Part shown: one piece after another, positions 17,049-24,976 of the stretch
How positions within the stretch are numbered: position 1 is the stretch's first letter
Layout of the letters: every line of letters starts with the position of its first letter
Origin: Echinicola soli
Lineage (GTDB): Bacteria; Bacteroidota; Bacteroidia; Cytophagales; Cyclobacteriaceae
Direction: 5' to 3'
Assembly (NCBI RefSeq): GCF_006575665.1
Contig: NZ_CP041253.1
Location: 3,447,001 to 3,511,000, forward strand
Length of the DNA stretch: 64,000 nucleotides
Notes under the pieces: model-generated
The model's input: the letters and a program-made list of their open reading frames with translations, nothing else
Databases searched by the model: none
Told to the model about the DNA's origin: nothing
Translations under genes and position numbers: made by a program

Positions 17049-18659
17049 ATGAAAAATATGAAAATTAATTTTAGATATATTGGCCTTGCCCTCTTGGTTT
17101 CTTTCGGGGTAATGAGCTGTTCAGAGGCTGATTTTGAGGATAATTACTATGATCCTGAAAAGTCTGTCTCTGCTAGTGTTGAAAAACTGTATACCGGTTT
17201 ATTGTACAACAATAACTTAGAGAATAGAAATACCACTTTCCCAAGGTACTGGAATCTTTTTACTTTCCAGATCCCGATGCTAGGCACTTATTCACAGACC
17301 AATGGCTACTCCAATGGCCAAAAGATCTACGAACAGGCCACTGCGTATAATCAAGATAGATGGGACTATTATTACACTGCTTTCATTTCAAACTACAGAG
17401 AAATGGAAAACCACTATAATAGTATTGAGGATGCAGAGAAGAAGGAACAGTTCCGTCTGTTTATGGAGACAGGTAAGGTTCACCTTTATGATCAGACATC
17501 TCAAATGGTGGATATTTGGGGGGATATCCCGTTCAGCGAAGCAGGTGGACTGATCACTACTGGTGGTGATATCGTAAGACCAAAATACGACAAGGCAGAG
17601 GATATCTATACTATGATGATAGATGATTTGAAAAACATTGCCGATTTCCTTAACTCCTATGAGCCGATTGCTTTTTATAAAGGTGCGTTTGACAATGCCG
17701 ATATCCTGAATCAAGGAGACATCGAAAAGTGGAAAATATATACCAATTCCTTGAGGTTAAGATTGGCAATGAGATTTTCTTACTATGATGAGGCAAAAGC
17801 ACAAACGGTAGTCGGTGAAATACTGAATAACCCTGGAACGTATCCTGTGGTCTCCAATGTGGATGAGACAGTACAGTTTGTCGCTAGGGGGGAACAACTA
17901 AACTCTGTCCTTACCCACCATGGTGGAGGGATCAAGGATGCTACAATTGGGCTTACCGCACCGGGTTATATGGTCAATGACCTGATGGTCCCTAGTGTGG
18001 ATCCCCGATTGAGAGTGATGTTTGCCGAAAACAAAAATGGTGATTATGTAGGTGTACCAAATGATTGGGCTGGTAGTAGGGTGACCGATTCCACTCAGGC
18101 GAATTATTTCTCACGAATAGATACTGCGACTTACAGTAGAAATGACAAATTCCCAGGGATTATCATTACTGCCGCAGAGGTTAGTTTGTTTAAAGCTGAG
18201 GCTGCTGAAAGATGGGCGATAGGTGGCGATCCTGCTGCCAATTATGAAACAGGGATTCGCCAATCCATTGAATTCCTATTCCATATTAACAGCCTGAATG
18301 ACAATGCTGACGGAACTAACTTCGTACCTGAAGAAGCACCAACAGAGGAGGAAATCACAGCTTTCTTAAACAGTGATATGATTGCCTATACAGGTCCGTC
18401 AGACCAAAAATTAGCCAAGATTGGTACTCAACAATGGCTGAACCATGGGTTAATGTATGCCTATCATGCTTGGGCTGAATATCGAAGAACAGGATATCCA
18501 GTACTGGAATTTGTAGAAGATCCTAGCTCTACGCAGTCAACTTTGCCTCCATCGAGATTGTTTTATCCAGAGACTGAGCGAACGCTCAATACGGAAAATT
18601 ATAATGAAGTGGCAGCAGAAGATAAAGTAGATGTGCCAATCTTCTGGGATGTAAACTAA
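17049..18659 (+). CDS. SusD/RagB family glycan-binding lipoprotein
   Basis: 536 aa with lipobox GVMSC (Cys24). The fold is the TPR-rich SusD type of the SusD-like subgroup that starts FEDNYYDPEKS. A helical segment MVDIWGDIPFSEA (about 155-167) and a C-terminal WAEYRRTGYP (about 475-484) are typical. It caps the SusC barrel and captures oligosaccharides at the cell surface. Met4 is an alternative start. It ends the operon at a terminator 34 bp after the stop. Confidence 0.95.
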   Translation: MKNMKINFRYIGLALLVSFGVMSCSEADFEDNYYDPEKSVSASVEKLYTGLLYNNNLENRNTTFPRYWNLFTFQIPMLGTYSQTNGYSNGQKIYEQATAYNQDRWDYYYTAFISNYREMENHYNSIEDAEKKEQFRLFMETGKVHLYDQTSQMVDIWGDIPFSEAGGLITTGGDIVRPKYDKAEDIYTMMIDDLKNIADFLNSYEPIAFYKGAFDNADILNQGDIEKWKIYTNSLRLRLAMRFSYYDEAKAQTVVGEILNNPGTYPVVSNVDETVQFVARGEQLNSVLTHHGGGIKDATIGLTAPGYMVNDLMVPSVDPRLRVMFAENKNGDYVGVPNDWAGSRVTDSTQANYFSRIDTATYSRNDKFPGIIITAAEVSLFKAEAAERWAIGGDPAANYETGIRQSIEFLFHINSLNDNADGTNFVPEEAPTEEEITAFLNSDMIAYTGPSDQKLAKIGTQQWLNHGLMYAYHAWAEYRRTGYPVLEFVEDPSSTQSTLPPSRLFYPETERTLNTENYNEVAAEDKVDVPIFWDVN

Positions 18660-18692
18660 TATGGAAAATATTAATTTGCTTGAATAGCAATG

Positions 18693-18730
18693 GAGGTCCT
18701 GGAGCTTTTGATTTCAGGACCTCTTTTGTT
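18693..18730 (+). terminator. Terminator of the susC/susD operon
   Basis: A 9-bp perfect stem, GAGGTCCTG (18693-18701) with CAGGACCTC (18715-18723), followed by TTTTG on the + strand. Confidence 0.85.
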
Positions 18731-18858
18731 TGTCTTGGTTTTACGGTTGATTATTTGCTAATAATGCGCCTTGTTTATTATGTTGAATTATCTAATTTGT
18801 TAGTTTTTATAGTTTTTAATATTGATAATGTAAAAATTAATTATTTTTATTAATAAAA

Positions 18859-18889
18859 TTTGAATTTATTGTTCCTGTTATTAACTTTG
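18859..18889 (+). promoter_or_regulatory. Bacteroidota-type housekeeping promoter for the tRNA-like RNA
   Basis: TTTG at 18859-18862 and TAACTTTG at 18882-18889, with 19 bp between them. This is an exact match to the TTTG-N19/21-TANNTTTG consensus of Bacteroidota primary-sigma promoters. Transcription would start near 18896. Confidence 0.75.
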
Positions 18890-18898
18890 TATCATAAA

Positions 18899-18918
18899 GA
18901 AAGACAAAAGGGTCTTTC
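18899..18918 (+). other. Leader hairpin of the tRNA-like transcript
   Basis: GAAAGAC (18899-18905) pairs with GTCTTTC (18912-18918) around a 6-nt loop. It begins within a few bases of the predicted start of transcription and ends 5 nt before the cloverleaf. Confidence 0.55.
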
Positions 18919-18923
18919 AATAC

Positions 18924-19046
18924 TGTAGGGTGATGAAATTGGCAGACATGCCCCCCTGTCTCGGGGGTGGGGATCTGGGATAAAGCAAATATCGAGCTCG
19001 TGTTTTGCCTAACTGCCCCGTGGAGGTTCGAGTCCTTCCCCTACAG
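18924..19046 (+). tRNA. Anomalous class II tRNA-like RNA, anticodon loop reading GUC
   Basis: A cloverleaf can be drawn by hand. Acceptor TGTAGGG (18924-18930) pairs with CCCTACA (19039-19045); C18923 and G19046 could add an eighth pair. U8-G9 follow, then a D-arm ATG/CAT with loop AAATTGGCAGA as in tRNA-Leu. The anticodon stem CCCCC/GGGGG (18951-18955, 18963-18967) closes loop CTGTCTC, with U33 and anticodon GUC (Asp) followed by an unusual U37. The T-arm GGAGG-TTCGAGT-CCTTC (19022-19038) is canonical. The variable region is about 54 nt (18968-19021), with a GGGG/CCCC base, a GCAAA/TTTGC inner stem and a loop containing CGAGCTCG. CCA is not encoded, as for the tRNA-Arg in this window. Whether it is charged and decodes is unknown; a tRNA-derived regulatory RNA or tRNA relic is possible. 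It has its own promoter and terminator. Confidence 0.6.
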
Positions 19047-19077
19047 CAGGTTATTTTGGGTTTATTGTTAATTGACT

Positions 19078-19110
19078 AAAGCTATGAGATTGTTTTCATA
19101 GCTTTTTTTG
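19078..19110 (+). terminator. Terminator of the tRNA-like transcription unit
   Basis: A 10-bp perfect stem, AAAGCTATGA (19078-19087) with TCATAGCTTT (19096-19105), with an 8-nt loop and seven consecutive T. Confidence 0.9.
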
Positions 19111-19159
19111 TTTTATGCGCTGAAAGTAGATTAGTCACGAATGCGGATCAAGTAATATC

Positions 19160-19475
19160 GGATCAAGCGGAAAAGTTGGGGGATTAGGGTTGGTTTCGAT
19201 AGCACGCAGATGATGCAGATTAATAAGGTTTACGCTGATTTTTTATAATAAACGCGATTTAAAATACCGTCCTTGCGAATGCAGAGCAACGGAGTGAAGC
19301 AATCTCGTTTTCTTAATACGGGATTGCCACGTTCCCGATAGGTCGGGACAGGCTATACTTCCTCGCAATGACGGATTTATACTGATTTTATAATCTACAC
19401 ATTACTATTGCTAAATCAAAGAGAAATATGCTTACCAAAACCACCTGGAAATCTCTCATCTTCCAGAAATATTGC
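19160..19475 (+). repeat. Dispersed repeat family 1, copy interrupted by an insertion
   Basis: The left part (19160-19249, GATAGCACGCAGATG ... GCTGATTTTTTATAA) and the right part (about 19400-19475, ATTGC ... GAGAAATATGCTTACC) match the two halves of the copies at 19703-19880 and 37923-38110, but here about 140 bp separates them. No coding function is seen. Confidence 0.75.
19267..19374. mobile_element. 108-bp inverted-repeat element (MITE/REP-like)
   Basis: The ends are CCGTCCTTGCGA (19267-19278) and TCGCAATGACGG (19363-19374), 11 of 12 bp complementary. Inner segments also pair (GAAGCAATCTC with GGATTGCCACGTTC, imperfectly). It interrupts a family 1 repeat, and the host sequence CTGATTTT(TT)ATAAT is present on both sides (19235-19249 and 19382-19394). 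A degenerate relative lies at about 11650-11740. No ORF, so any mobilisation would be in trans. Confidence 0.6.
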
Positions 19476-19499
19476 GTGGTCCTCAAAATGTGCTAAAAA

Positions 19500-19672
19500 G
19501 GAGGCAAGCGAAAAAGGTGAGGGCATGAATCCCTTTATTTTAATAGGATTTCTTTTTTTTTTTTGCCACAAAGATTCTAAGACCCAAAGCTGTTTGTTTT
19601 CCATGAAATTTGGAATCCGCCTACAAAACACTTCGTGTCTTGGCGACTTCGTGGCGACATACCAAATGAATA
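19500..19672 (-). repeat. Dispersed repeat family 2, copy A
   Basis: About 170 bp that match the reverse complement of 38278-38450, including the shared segment CCAAATTTCATGGAAAACAA. The apparent peptides encoded by the two copies differ by frame breaks, so this is taken as non-coding. Confidence 0.75.
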
Positions 19673-19702
19673 TAAATCTTCTCCCGCCCCCAGAAATATT
19701 GA

Positions 19703-19880
19703 TTGATCCGAAAAAGTTGGGGGATTAGGGTTGGTTTCGATAGCACGCAGATGATGCAGATTAATAAGATTTACGCTGATTTTTTATACTGAAGCACGCA
19801 TTCCTATTGCTCAATAAGAGAGAAATATGCTTACCAAAATCGCCTAAAAATCTCTCATCCCCGAGAAATATTGCTTGCTC
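19703..19880 (+). repeat. Dispersed repeat family 1, intact copy
   Basis: About 180 bp, closely similar over its whole length to 37923-38110: AAAAGTTGGGGGATT, then TTTCGATAGCACGCAGATG, GATTTACGCTGATTTTTTATA, and GAGAAATATGCTTACC near the end. No ORF of interest. Confidence 0.8.
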
Positions 19881-20100
19881 CGTAATATTTCTGGAGCCAG
19901 ATAAATTTCATTATGCTTTTTCGAGAATCTCATTTCCTTGCAATTTTTCGGAATAATGCCGTATTCCTGTGAATTGGGTTTAAGGTGAATTTGTGGGCTT
20001 TGGTGAGGTGATTGCTGTTAAAATCGTAATCATTTTATTCGACTATTTGCCATGGGCGTTGTCCATAGCTATGAATATACCGTTCTATGCGGCTCCAGAC

Positions 20101-20400
20101 AAGCCTGTTTTCCCCCAGACAGGCCTGCTTGGCTCCAGACAAGCCTGCTTGGCTCCAGACAAGCCTGTTTTGCACCAGACAAGCCTGCTTGGCTCCAGAC
20201 AAGCCTGTTTTGCACCAGACAGGCCTGCTTGGCTCCAGATAGTCCTGTTTTCCCCCAGACAAGCCTGTTTTCCCCCAGACAAGCCTGCTTGGCTCCAGAT
20301 AACCCTATTTTCTCCCAGACAAGCCTGCTTGGCTCCAAATAACCCTGTTTTCCCCTAGACAAGCCTGTTTTCTCCCAGACAGGCCTGCTTGGCACCAGAC
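20101..20400. repeat. Array of 20-bp direct repeats (15 units)
   Basis: Fifteen consecutive units with a strict 20-bp period and no indel. Positions 1-8 (AAGCCTGY) and 16-20 (CAGAC) are nearly constant, while positions 9-15 alternate between CTTGGCT-like and TTTTCCC/TTTTGCA-like forms, in the order B A A B A B A B B A B A B B A. A-type units contain the palindrome CAAGC-CT-GCTTG with the last base of the preceding unit. All six frames are open across it; the encoded repetitive peptides are treated as artefacts. Confidence 0.92.
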
Positions 20401-20455
20401 AAGCCTTTCAGGGCTTGGTTTGTGTTCACTTTTCATTTCCAAACCTGCCTGTTTT

Positions 20456-20587
20456 TCAGTAGCGCAGCTGTCGGGAAAACACAGGAATCCAAAAAATCAG
20501 CGAAAATCTGCCCTGTCAGCATCATCAGTGTTCTATCTAAAACAACTACACCCAGCCATCTACCCACTTTTCCACTTGATCGCACAA
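20456..20587 (+). repeat. Dispersed repeat family 3, copy A
   Basis: About 132 bp matching the reverse complement of 48021-48155 (shared AGCGCAGCTGTCGG, CACAGGAATC, CATCAGTGTTCTATC, AAAACGACTAC-like). Both copies can be read as AAVG-x-TQESKKS-like peptides, but there is no consistent start. Confidence 0.7.
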
Positions 20588-20751
20588 ATTAATAGCCGAA
20601 TAACGCAATCAACACAACAGCTTTATTTTCCCTAATATTTTTCTGTATTGGTTCTTACTTTGAGTTATAATCTGTTTGTATTTTAGTGGCAAAACGAAGA
20701 AAATTAGTTTTGATTCGCTATTTTTAATTTTGTAGCGAAAAATGAATTACT

Positions 20752-22314
20752 ATGCGAAACCAAATTTTTGTAGGTTGTTTTTTGGCACCTTTAATTATGG
20801 TGGGATGCCAGTCTGCGGAAAAACAAACAAACTCTAAAGGGGATAAGCCCAATATCATTTACATTTATGCGGATGATATGGGTTATGGGGAAGTTGGTGT
20901 GAACGGGCAAGAAAAGATTAAAACTCCCAATTTGGACAAGATGGCAGCCGAAGGAATGGTTTTTACACAGCACTATACTTCATCGCCCGTCTGTGCTCCG
21001 GCACGTTGTGGGCTGATGACTGGCCTGCATACAGGACATGCTTATATTCGAGGAAATAAGCCTGTATTGCCCGCTAGTTTTACAGATGCAGTCGAAAATG
21101 GCCAGCAACCTCTCCCAGATGGCACAGTTACTATCGGTAAAATGCTTCAGAAAGCTGGATATGTGACCGGGGCAATAGGTAAATGGGGACTGGGAATGAC
21201 AGGTAATTCAGGTGCGCCCAACCGGCAAGGCTTCGACTATTTTTACGGGTATCTTGATCAGCGACAGGCCCATAATTTTTACCCTACCCACCTTTGGGAA
21301 AACGACCAATGGGACAGCTTGGCCAATCCCTATATTTTTGTTCACACTCCCTCTTCCCGTGGAAGCGAAGGCAACGCACAGGCAATGGAGCGTTTTGCAA
21401 AAAGTGACTTGGATTATGGTGATGAAGGATTTTTTGAAGCATACAAAGGAGAAGAATATGCCGTGGACAAAATGACCGAGAAGGCTACGCAGTTTATTCA
21501 GGGCAATAAAGATCGGCCTTTCTTTCTTTACTTACCCTATACCATTCCACATGTTTCCCTTCAGGTGCCAGATGCCGCTTTGGAGCCGTATATGGGCAAT
21601 TTTGAAGAGGAGCCTTATTTAGGCCAGCAAGGCTATGCTCCCCATGAGTTTCCTAAATCTGCCTATGCAGCGATGATCAGCTACCTTGATCAGGAAGTAG
21701 GAAAGATCCTTCAATTGTTAAAAGCCGAAGGGCTTGATGAAAATACTTTGGTGATATTTACCAGTGACAATGGGCCTACCTTTAATGGAGGAGTGGATGC
21801 AGCGTATTTTAATAGCACAGCCGGATTACGTGGACTTAAAATGGATGTTTATGAAGGAGGAATTCGTATGCCGATGGTTGCCCGATGGCCAGGTAAAGTA
21901 CCTGCCAACAGTAAAACCGATCATGTCTCAGCCCAGTACGATGTGATGGCTACTTTTGCTGATCTTGCTGGAATAGAAGCACCAATAGGCACGGATGGAA
22001 TCAGTTTTCTGCCTGCACTGATGGGGAAGATAATAAAGCAGGAACACCATGAGTTTCTCTACTTTGAATACCCGGAAAAAGGTGGACAATTGGCCATTCG
22101 AATGGGCAAATGGAAAGGTGTTAAAACTGGACTAAGGCAGCAGCCTCATGCAGATTGGGAACTGTATGACCTGCAGAAAGATATTAATGAAGTCAATAAT
22201 GTAGCGAAACAGCATGCCGATATTATTAAACAACTGGAAGTGATTGCCAAAAGGGAGCATGGTGAACCAGTTTTTGAGGAATGGGACTTTATGGATAAAG
22301 TACTTTCAGAATAG
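20752..22314 (+). CDS. Sulfatase (S1, FGly type), lipoprotein
   Basis: 520 aa with lipobox MVGC (Cys19). The sulfatase core has the metal site YADDMGYG (D41, D42), the formylglycine motif C81-A-P-A-R with following GLMTG, GKWGLG, and the late FTSDNGPTFNG. Cys81 must be converted to formylglycine by an anaerobic or aerobic maturase not found in this window. It removes sulfate esters from a glycan, at the cell surface or in the periplasm. It heads a run of three genes with another sulfatase and an SGNH esterase. A -7-like TAATTTTG lies at 20725-20732, without a clear -33. Confidence 0.95.
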   Translation: MRNQIFVGCFLAPLIMVGCQSAEKQTNSKGDKPNIIYIYADDMGYGEVGVNGQEKIKTPNLDKMAAEGMVFTQHYTSSPVCAPARCGLMTGLHTGHAYIRGNKPVLPASFTDAVENGQQPLPDGTVTIGKMLQKAGYVTGAIGKWGLGMTGNSGAPNRQGFDYFYGYLDQRQAHNFYPTHLWENDQWDSLANPYIFVHTPSSRGSEGNAQAMERFAKSDLDYGDEGFFEAYKGEEYAVDKMTEKATQFIQGNKDRPFFLYLPYTIPHVSLQVPDAALEPYMGNFEEEPYLGQQGYAPHEFPKSAYAAMISYLDQEVGKILQLLKAEGLDENTLVIFTSDNGPTFNGGVDAAYFNSTAGLRGLKMDVYEGGIRMPMVARWPGKVPANSKTDHVSAQYDVMATFADLAGIEAPIGTDGISFLPALMGKIIKQEHHEFLYFEYPEKGGQLAIRMGKWKGVKTGLRQQPHADWELYDLQKDINEVNNVAKQHADIIKQLEVIAKREHGEPVFEEWDFMDKVLSE

Positions 22315-22386
22315 TAGCTTAATTTGATAGCGTATAATCCAAACGATTACCATTCCAATGAGTAAATAACAAGCTAATCGAAGACC

Positions 22387-23841
22387 ATGAAAAGTCATCC
22401 CAAAAGCGTCCTTTTTATTTGTTTGCAAGCGATTGTCCTCTTGTTAGCTTCCTGCACTGAAAAGCATGTAGCCAGAAGACCTAATGTCATCCTGATCAAT
22501 GTGGATGATTTGGGCTGGAAGGATTTAGGGTTTATGGGCAGCCACTATTATGAGACCCCCCACTTGGATCAATTTAGCAAGGAAGGCCTGGTCTTTACCA
22601 ATGCCTATGCCGGCGCTTCCAATTGTGCGCCCTCACGGGCTTGCATGATCAGTGGACAGTATGGTCCAAGACATGGAGTTTATACGGTAAGCCCATCCGA
22701 TAGAGGAGATCCAAGAACCCGTCGTGTCACTGCGGTGAAGAATGAGGATACGCTGGCTGATTCGCTATATACCCTTGGGGAGATGTTTCAAGATAATGGG
22801 TATGCCACTGCTACTATTGGAAAGTGGCACTTGAGTGATGATCCTACCAAGATGGGATTTGATCTTAACGTGGCCGGGAACCATCGAGGAAACCCCGGTA
22901 AAGACGGCTATTTCAGTCCTTATAAGGTGTCCAATTTAGTCAACGGCCCGGAAGGAGAGTACCTGACAGACAGGCTGACCAATGAAGCTATTGGTTTTGT
23001 GAAGCATCATAAAGAAGATCCTTTTTTCTTGTATTTGCCATTTTATACGGTGCATAGTCCACTTATGGGGAAGCATGATTTGATAGATAAATACAAGGCC
23101 AAGTCAGGTTCGGATGGACAAGAGCATCCTGTATATGCCGCCATGGTAGAGGCGATGGATCAAAATGTAGGGCGGCTATTGAAGGTGTTGGGGGAATTGG
23201 GATTGGAAGAAAATACGATGGTGGTTTTTACCTCTGATAATGGCGGTATCCGTAAGATTTCCCGTCAAGATCCCCTTCGTGCAGGAAAGGGAAGTTACTA
23301 TGAAGGAGGGATCAGGGTACCGATGGTTATCCGTTTTCCGGGAAAAATTCCTGCTGGTAAGAAAGTGGTTGATCCGGTGTTGCAAATGGATTTATTCCCC
23401 ACGTTTCAATCGCTTATTCAGGCAGAGAAAAGAAGCTCTCGGGTGGATGGTGTAGATCTAGCACCGTTGTTGTTTGAAGGGAAAGAACTTCCTCAGCGTG
23501 AGTTATACTGGCATTTTCCAATCTATTTGGAGGCTTATTCGCCAAAAGATGACCAGGCACAGGACCCATTGTTCAGAACCCGGCCGGGGTCAGTGATCAG
23601 ATATGGTAAATGGAAGTTGCATGAGTATTTTGAAGATGGTAGTTTAGCACTGTACAACTTAGAAGAAGATCTTGGTGAGAAGCACAATGTAATCGAAAAA
23701 TACCCAGAAGTAGTTATTGATTTATGTGAGAGGCTTAAGGCATGGCGGGGCTCTACACATGCCCCGGTTCCCATTAAGCAAAATCCTGCTTTTGACCAAG
23801 CCTTCGAGACAATGAAAATTAAACAAGTGATGCAAAAATGA
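22387..23841 (+). CDS. Sulfatase (S1, FGly type), lipoprotein
   Basis: 484 aa with lipobox LASC (Cys23). Motifs are VDDLGW (D40, D41), the formylglycine motif C80-A-P-S-R with ACMISG, GKWHLS, and FTSDNGG. It is a different subfamily from the preceding sulfatase: the two share only core motifs, so they probably desulfate different positions. It starts 72 bp after the first sulfatase and its stop overlaps the start of the SGNH gene (ATGA), which indicates one operon. Confidence 0.95.
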   Translation: MKSHPKSVLFICLQAIVLLLASCTEKHVARRPNVILINVDDLGWKDLGFMGSHYYETPHLDQFSKEGLVFTNAYAGASNCAPSRACMISGQYGPRHGVYTVSPSDRGDPRTRRVTAVKNEDTLADSLYTLGEMFQDNGYATATIGKWHLSDDPTKMGFDLNVAGNHRGNPGKDGYFSPYKVSNLVNGPEGEYLTDRLTNEAIGFVKHHKEDPFFLYLPFYTVHSPLMGKHDLIDKYKAKSGSDGQEHPVYAAMVEAMDQNVGRLLKVLGELGLEENTMVVFTSDNGGIRKISRQDPLRAGKGSYYEGGIRVPMVIRFPGKIPAGKKVVDPVLQMDLFPTFQSLIQAEKRSSRVDGVDLAPLLFEGKELPQRELYWHFPIYLEAYSPKDDQAQDPLFRTRPGSVIRYGKWKLHEYFEDGSLALYNLEEDLGEKHNVIEKYPEVVIDLCERLKAWRGSTHAPVPIKQNPAFDQAFETMKIKQVMQK

Positions 23842-24935
23842 AGAAATTCTTAACGGTTGTTTTCAGCTTTATCATCATGCATGCTTCTGTAAAAGCCCAG
23901 GAGCTAGCTTGGTATGATCCCTTATCGGAGGATTTTGGGGTGGTGGAAGGTCAGGGCTGGCAAAATATAGCCTTCAATCGGCTCCCTGACACCGCGAAAG
24001 AAGTGGTCAGAGAGCCTGTTTGGGGACTTTCTCGCAACGCTGCCGGGTTACTGCTAAGGTTTACCACTGGAGCGAATGAGATCAAGGTAGAATTTACACC
24101 AGGTCCAAGATTATCCATGCCTCATATGCCTTCTACAGGCGTCTCTGGTCTGGATCTTTACGCCAGGGACGGTGCAGGAGCGTGGATGTGGGTCAGGGGC
24201 AAGTATCATTTTGGCAAGGATAAAGTCAGCTATTCATTCATCACACCAGATAATCCCGCGGGAGGCAAGGAATACCTGCTTTATCTTCCGCTATATAACA
24301 GTTTGAGTGATCTTAAAATTGGGGTAGAGGAGAGCAAGGATTTTGGTTTTATGCCGAAAAGAGAAGCTCCGCCAATCGTAGTTTATGGTACCTCTATTGC
24401 CCAAGGAGCTTGTGCCAGTCGACCCGGAATGGCTTGGACCAATATCGTTGGAAGAGCCCTTGAGGTACCCATGGTCAATTTGGCTTTTTCTGGAAATGGA
24501 CGGTTGGAACCAGAAGTATTGGATTATGTAAAGGCCATCGATGCAAGTGTGTTTGTGTTGGATTGTCTGCCAAACCTTGGCCCTTGGGGAGGATATACGG
24601 AAAAGGTGGTAAAAGACAAAATCCTCCAGTCTGTCAAGATGCTAAAGACAGCCCATCCAGCTACTCCTGTCCTCTTGGTAGAGCATGCAGGATATTCGGA
24701 TGGATGGATTGATGCAGATAGGAAAAGCGCCTATACAAATCTGAACAAATGGACAGAAAGTTGTTTTCAGGAACTGAAGGAGGCTGGGGTGCAAGGATTG
24801 TTTCTGCTTTCCCATGGGGAGATTGGCATGGGAAACGATGATTTTGTGGACGGTACCCATCCTACGGATTTGGGTATGCAGCGGTATGCGGATGCGTATA
24901 TCAAGAAACTCAGTGAAATATTAAAAGAGCAATAA
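23838..24935 (+). CDS. SGNH/GDSL hydrolase with N-terminal GxDLY domain
   Basis: 365 aa with a signal peptide (about 1-20). A beta-sandwich domain ends in the signature GLDLY (104-108, GxDLY family), followed by an SGNH esterase domain with the nucleophile in YGTSIAQG (Ser186), GNGR (219-222), and D338-GT-H341. It is probably a periplasmic carbohydrate esterase removing acetyl or other acyl groups from the glycan desulfated by the neighbouring enzymes. Coupled to the upstream sulfatase by a 4-bp overlap. The acyl group and glycan are inferred. Confidence 0.9.
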   Translation: MKKFLTVVFSFIIMHASVKAQELAWYDPLSEDFGVVEGQGWQNIAFNRLPDTAKEVVREPVWGLSRNAAGLLLRFTTGANEIKVEFTPGPRLSMPHMPSTGVSGLDLYARDGAGAWMWVRGKYHFGKDKVSYSFITPDNPAGGKEYLLYLPLYNSLSDLKIGVEESKDFGFMPKREAPPIVVYGTSIAQGACASRPGMAWTNIVGRALEVPMVNLAFSGNGRLEPEVLDYVKAIDASVFVLDCLPNLGPWGGYTEKVVKDKILQSVKMLKTAHPATPVLLVEHAGYSDGWIDADRKSAYTNLNKWTESCFQELKEAGVQGLFLLSHGEIGMGNDDFVDGTHPTDLGMQRYADAYIKKLSEILKEQ

Positions 24936-24976
24936 ATAGATCGCTTTACCAGTGAAACTGTTTCTCCCCAATGGGG

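Noticed and set aside
18924..19046. Selenocysteine tRNA
   Set aside because: The long arm and possible 8-bp acceptor recall tRNA-Sec, but the anticodon loop has no UCA and the D-stem is only 3 bp.
18924..19046. Ordinary tRNA-Leu with an intron in the variable region
   Set aside because: The extra sequence is far shorter than a group I intron, shows no splice-site pairing, and the anticodon does not read Leu codons.
19408..19728. ORF encoding a 106-aa protein in the repeat region
   Set aside because: It spans parts of family 1 and family 2 repeats, and the matching stretches of the other copies break its frame.
20101..20400. Possible CRISPR array
   Set aside because: The 20-bp units are contiguous with no unique spacers, and no cas genes are present.
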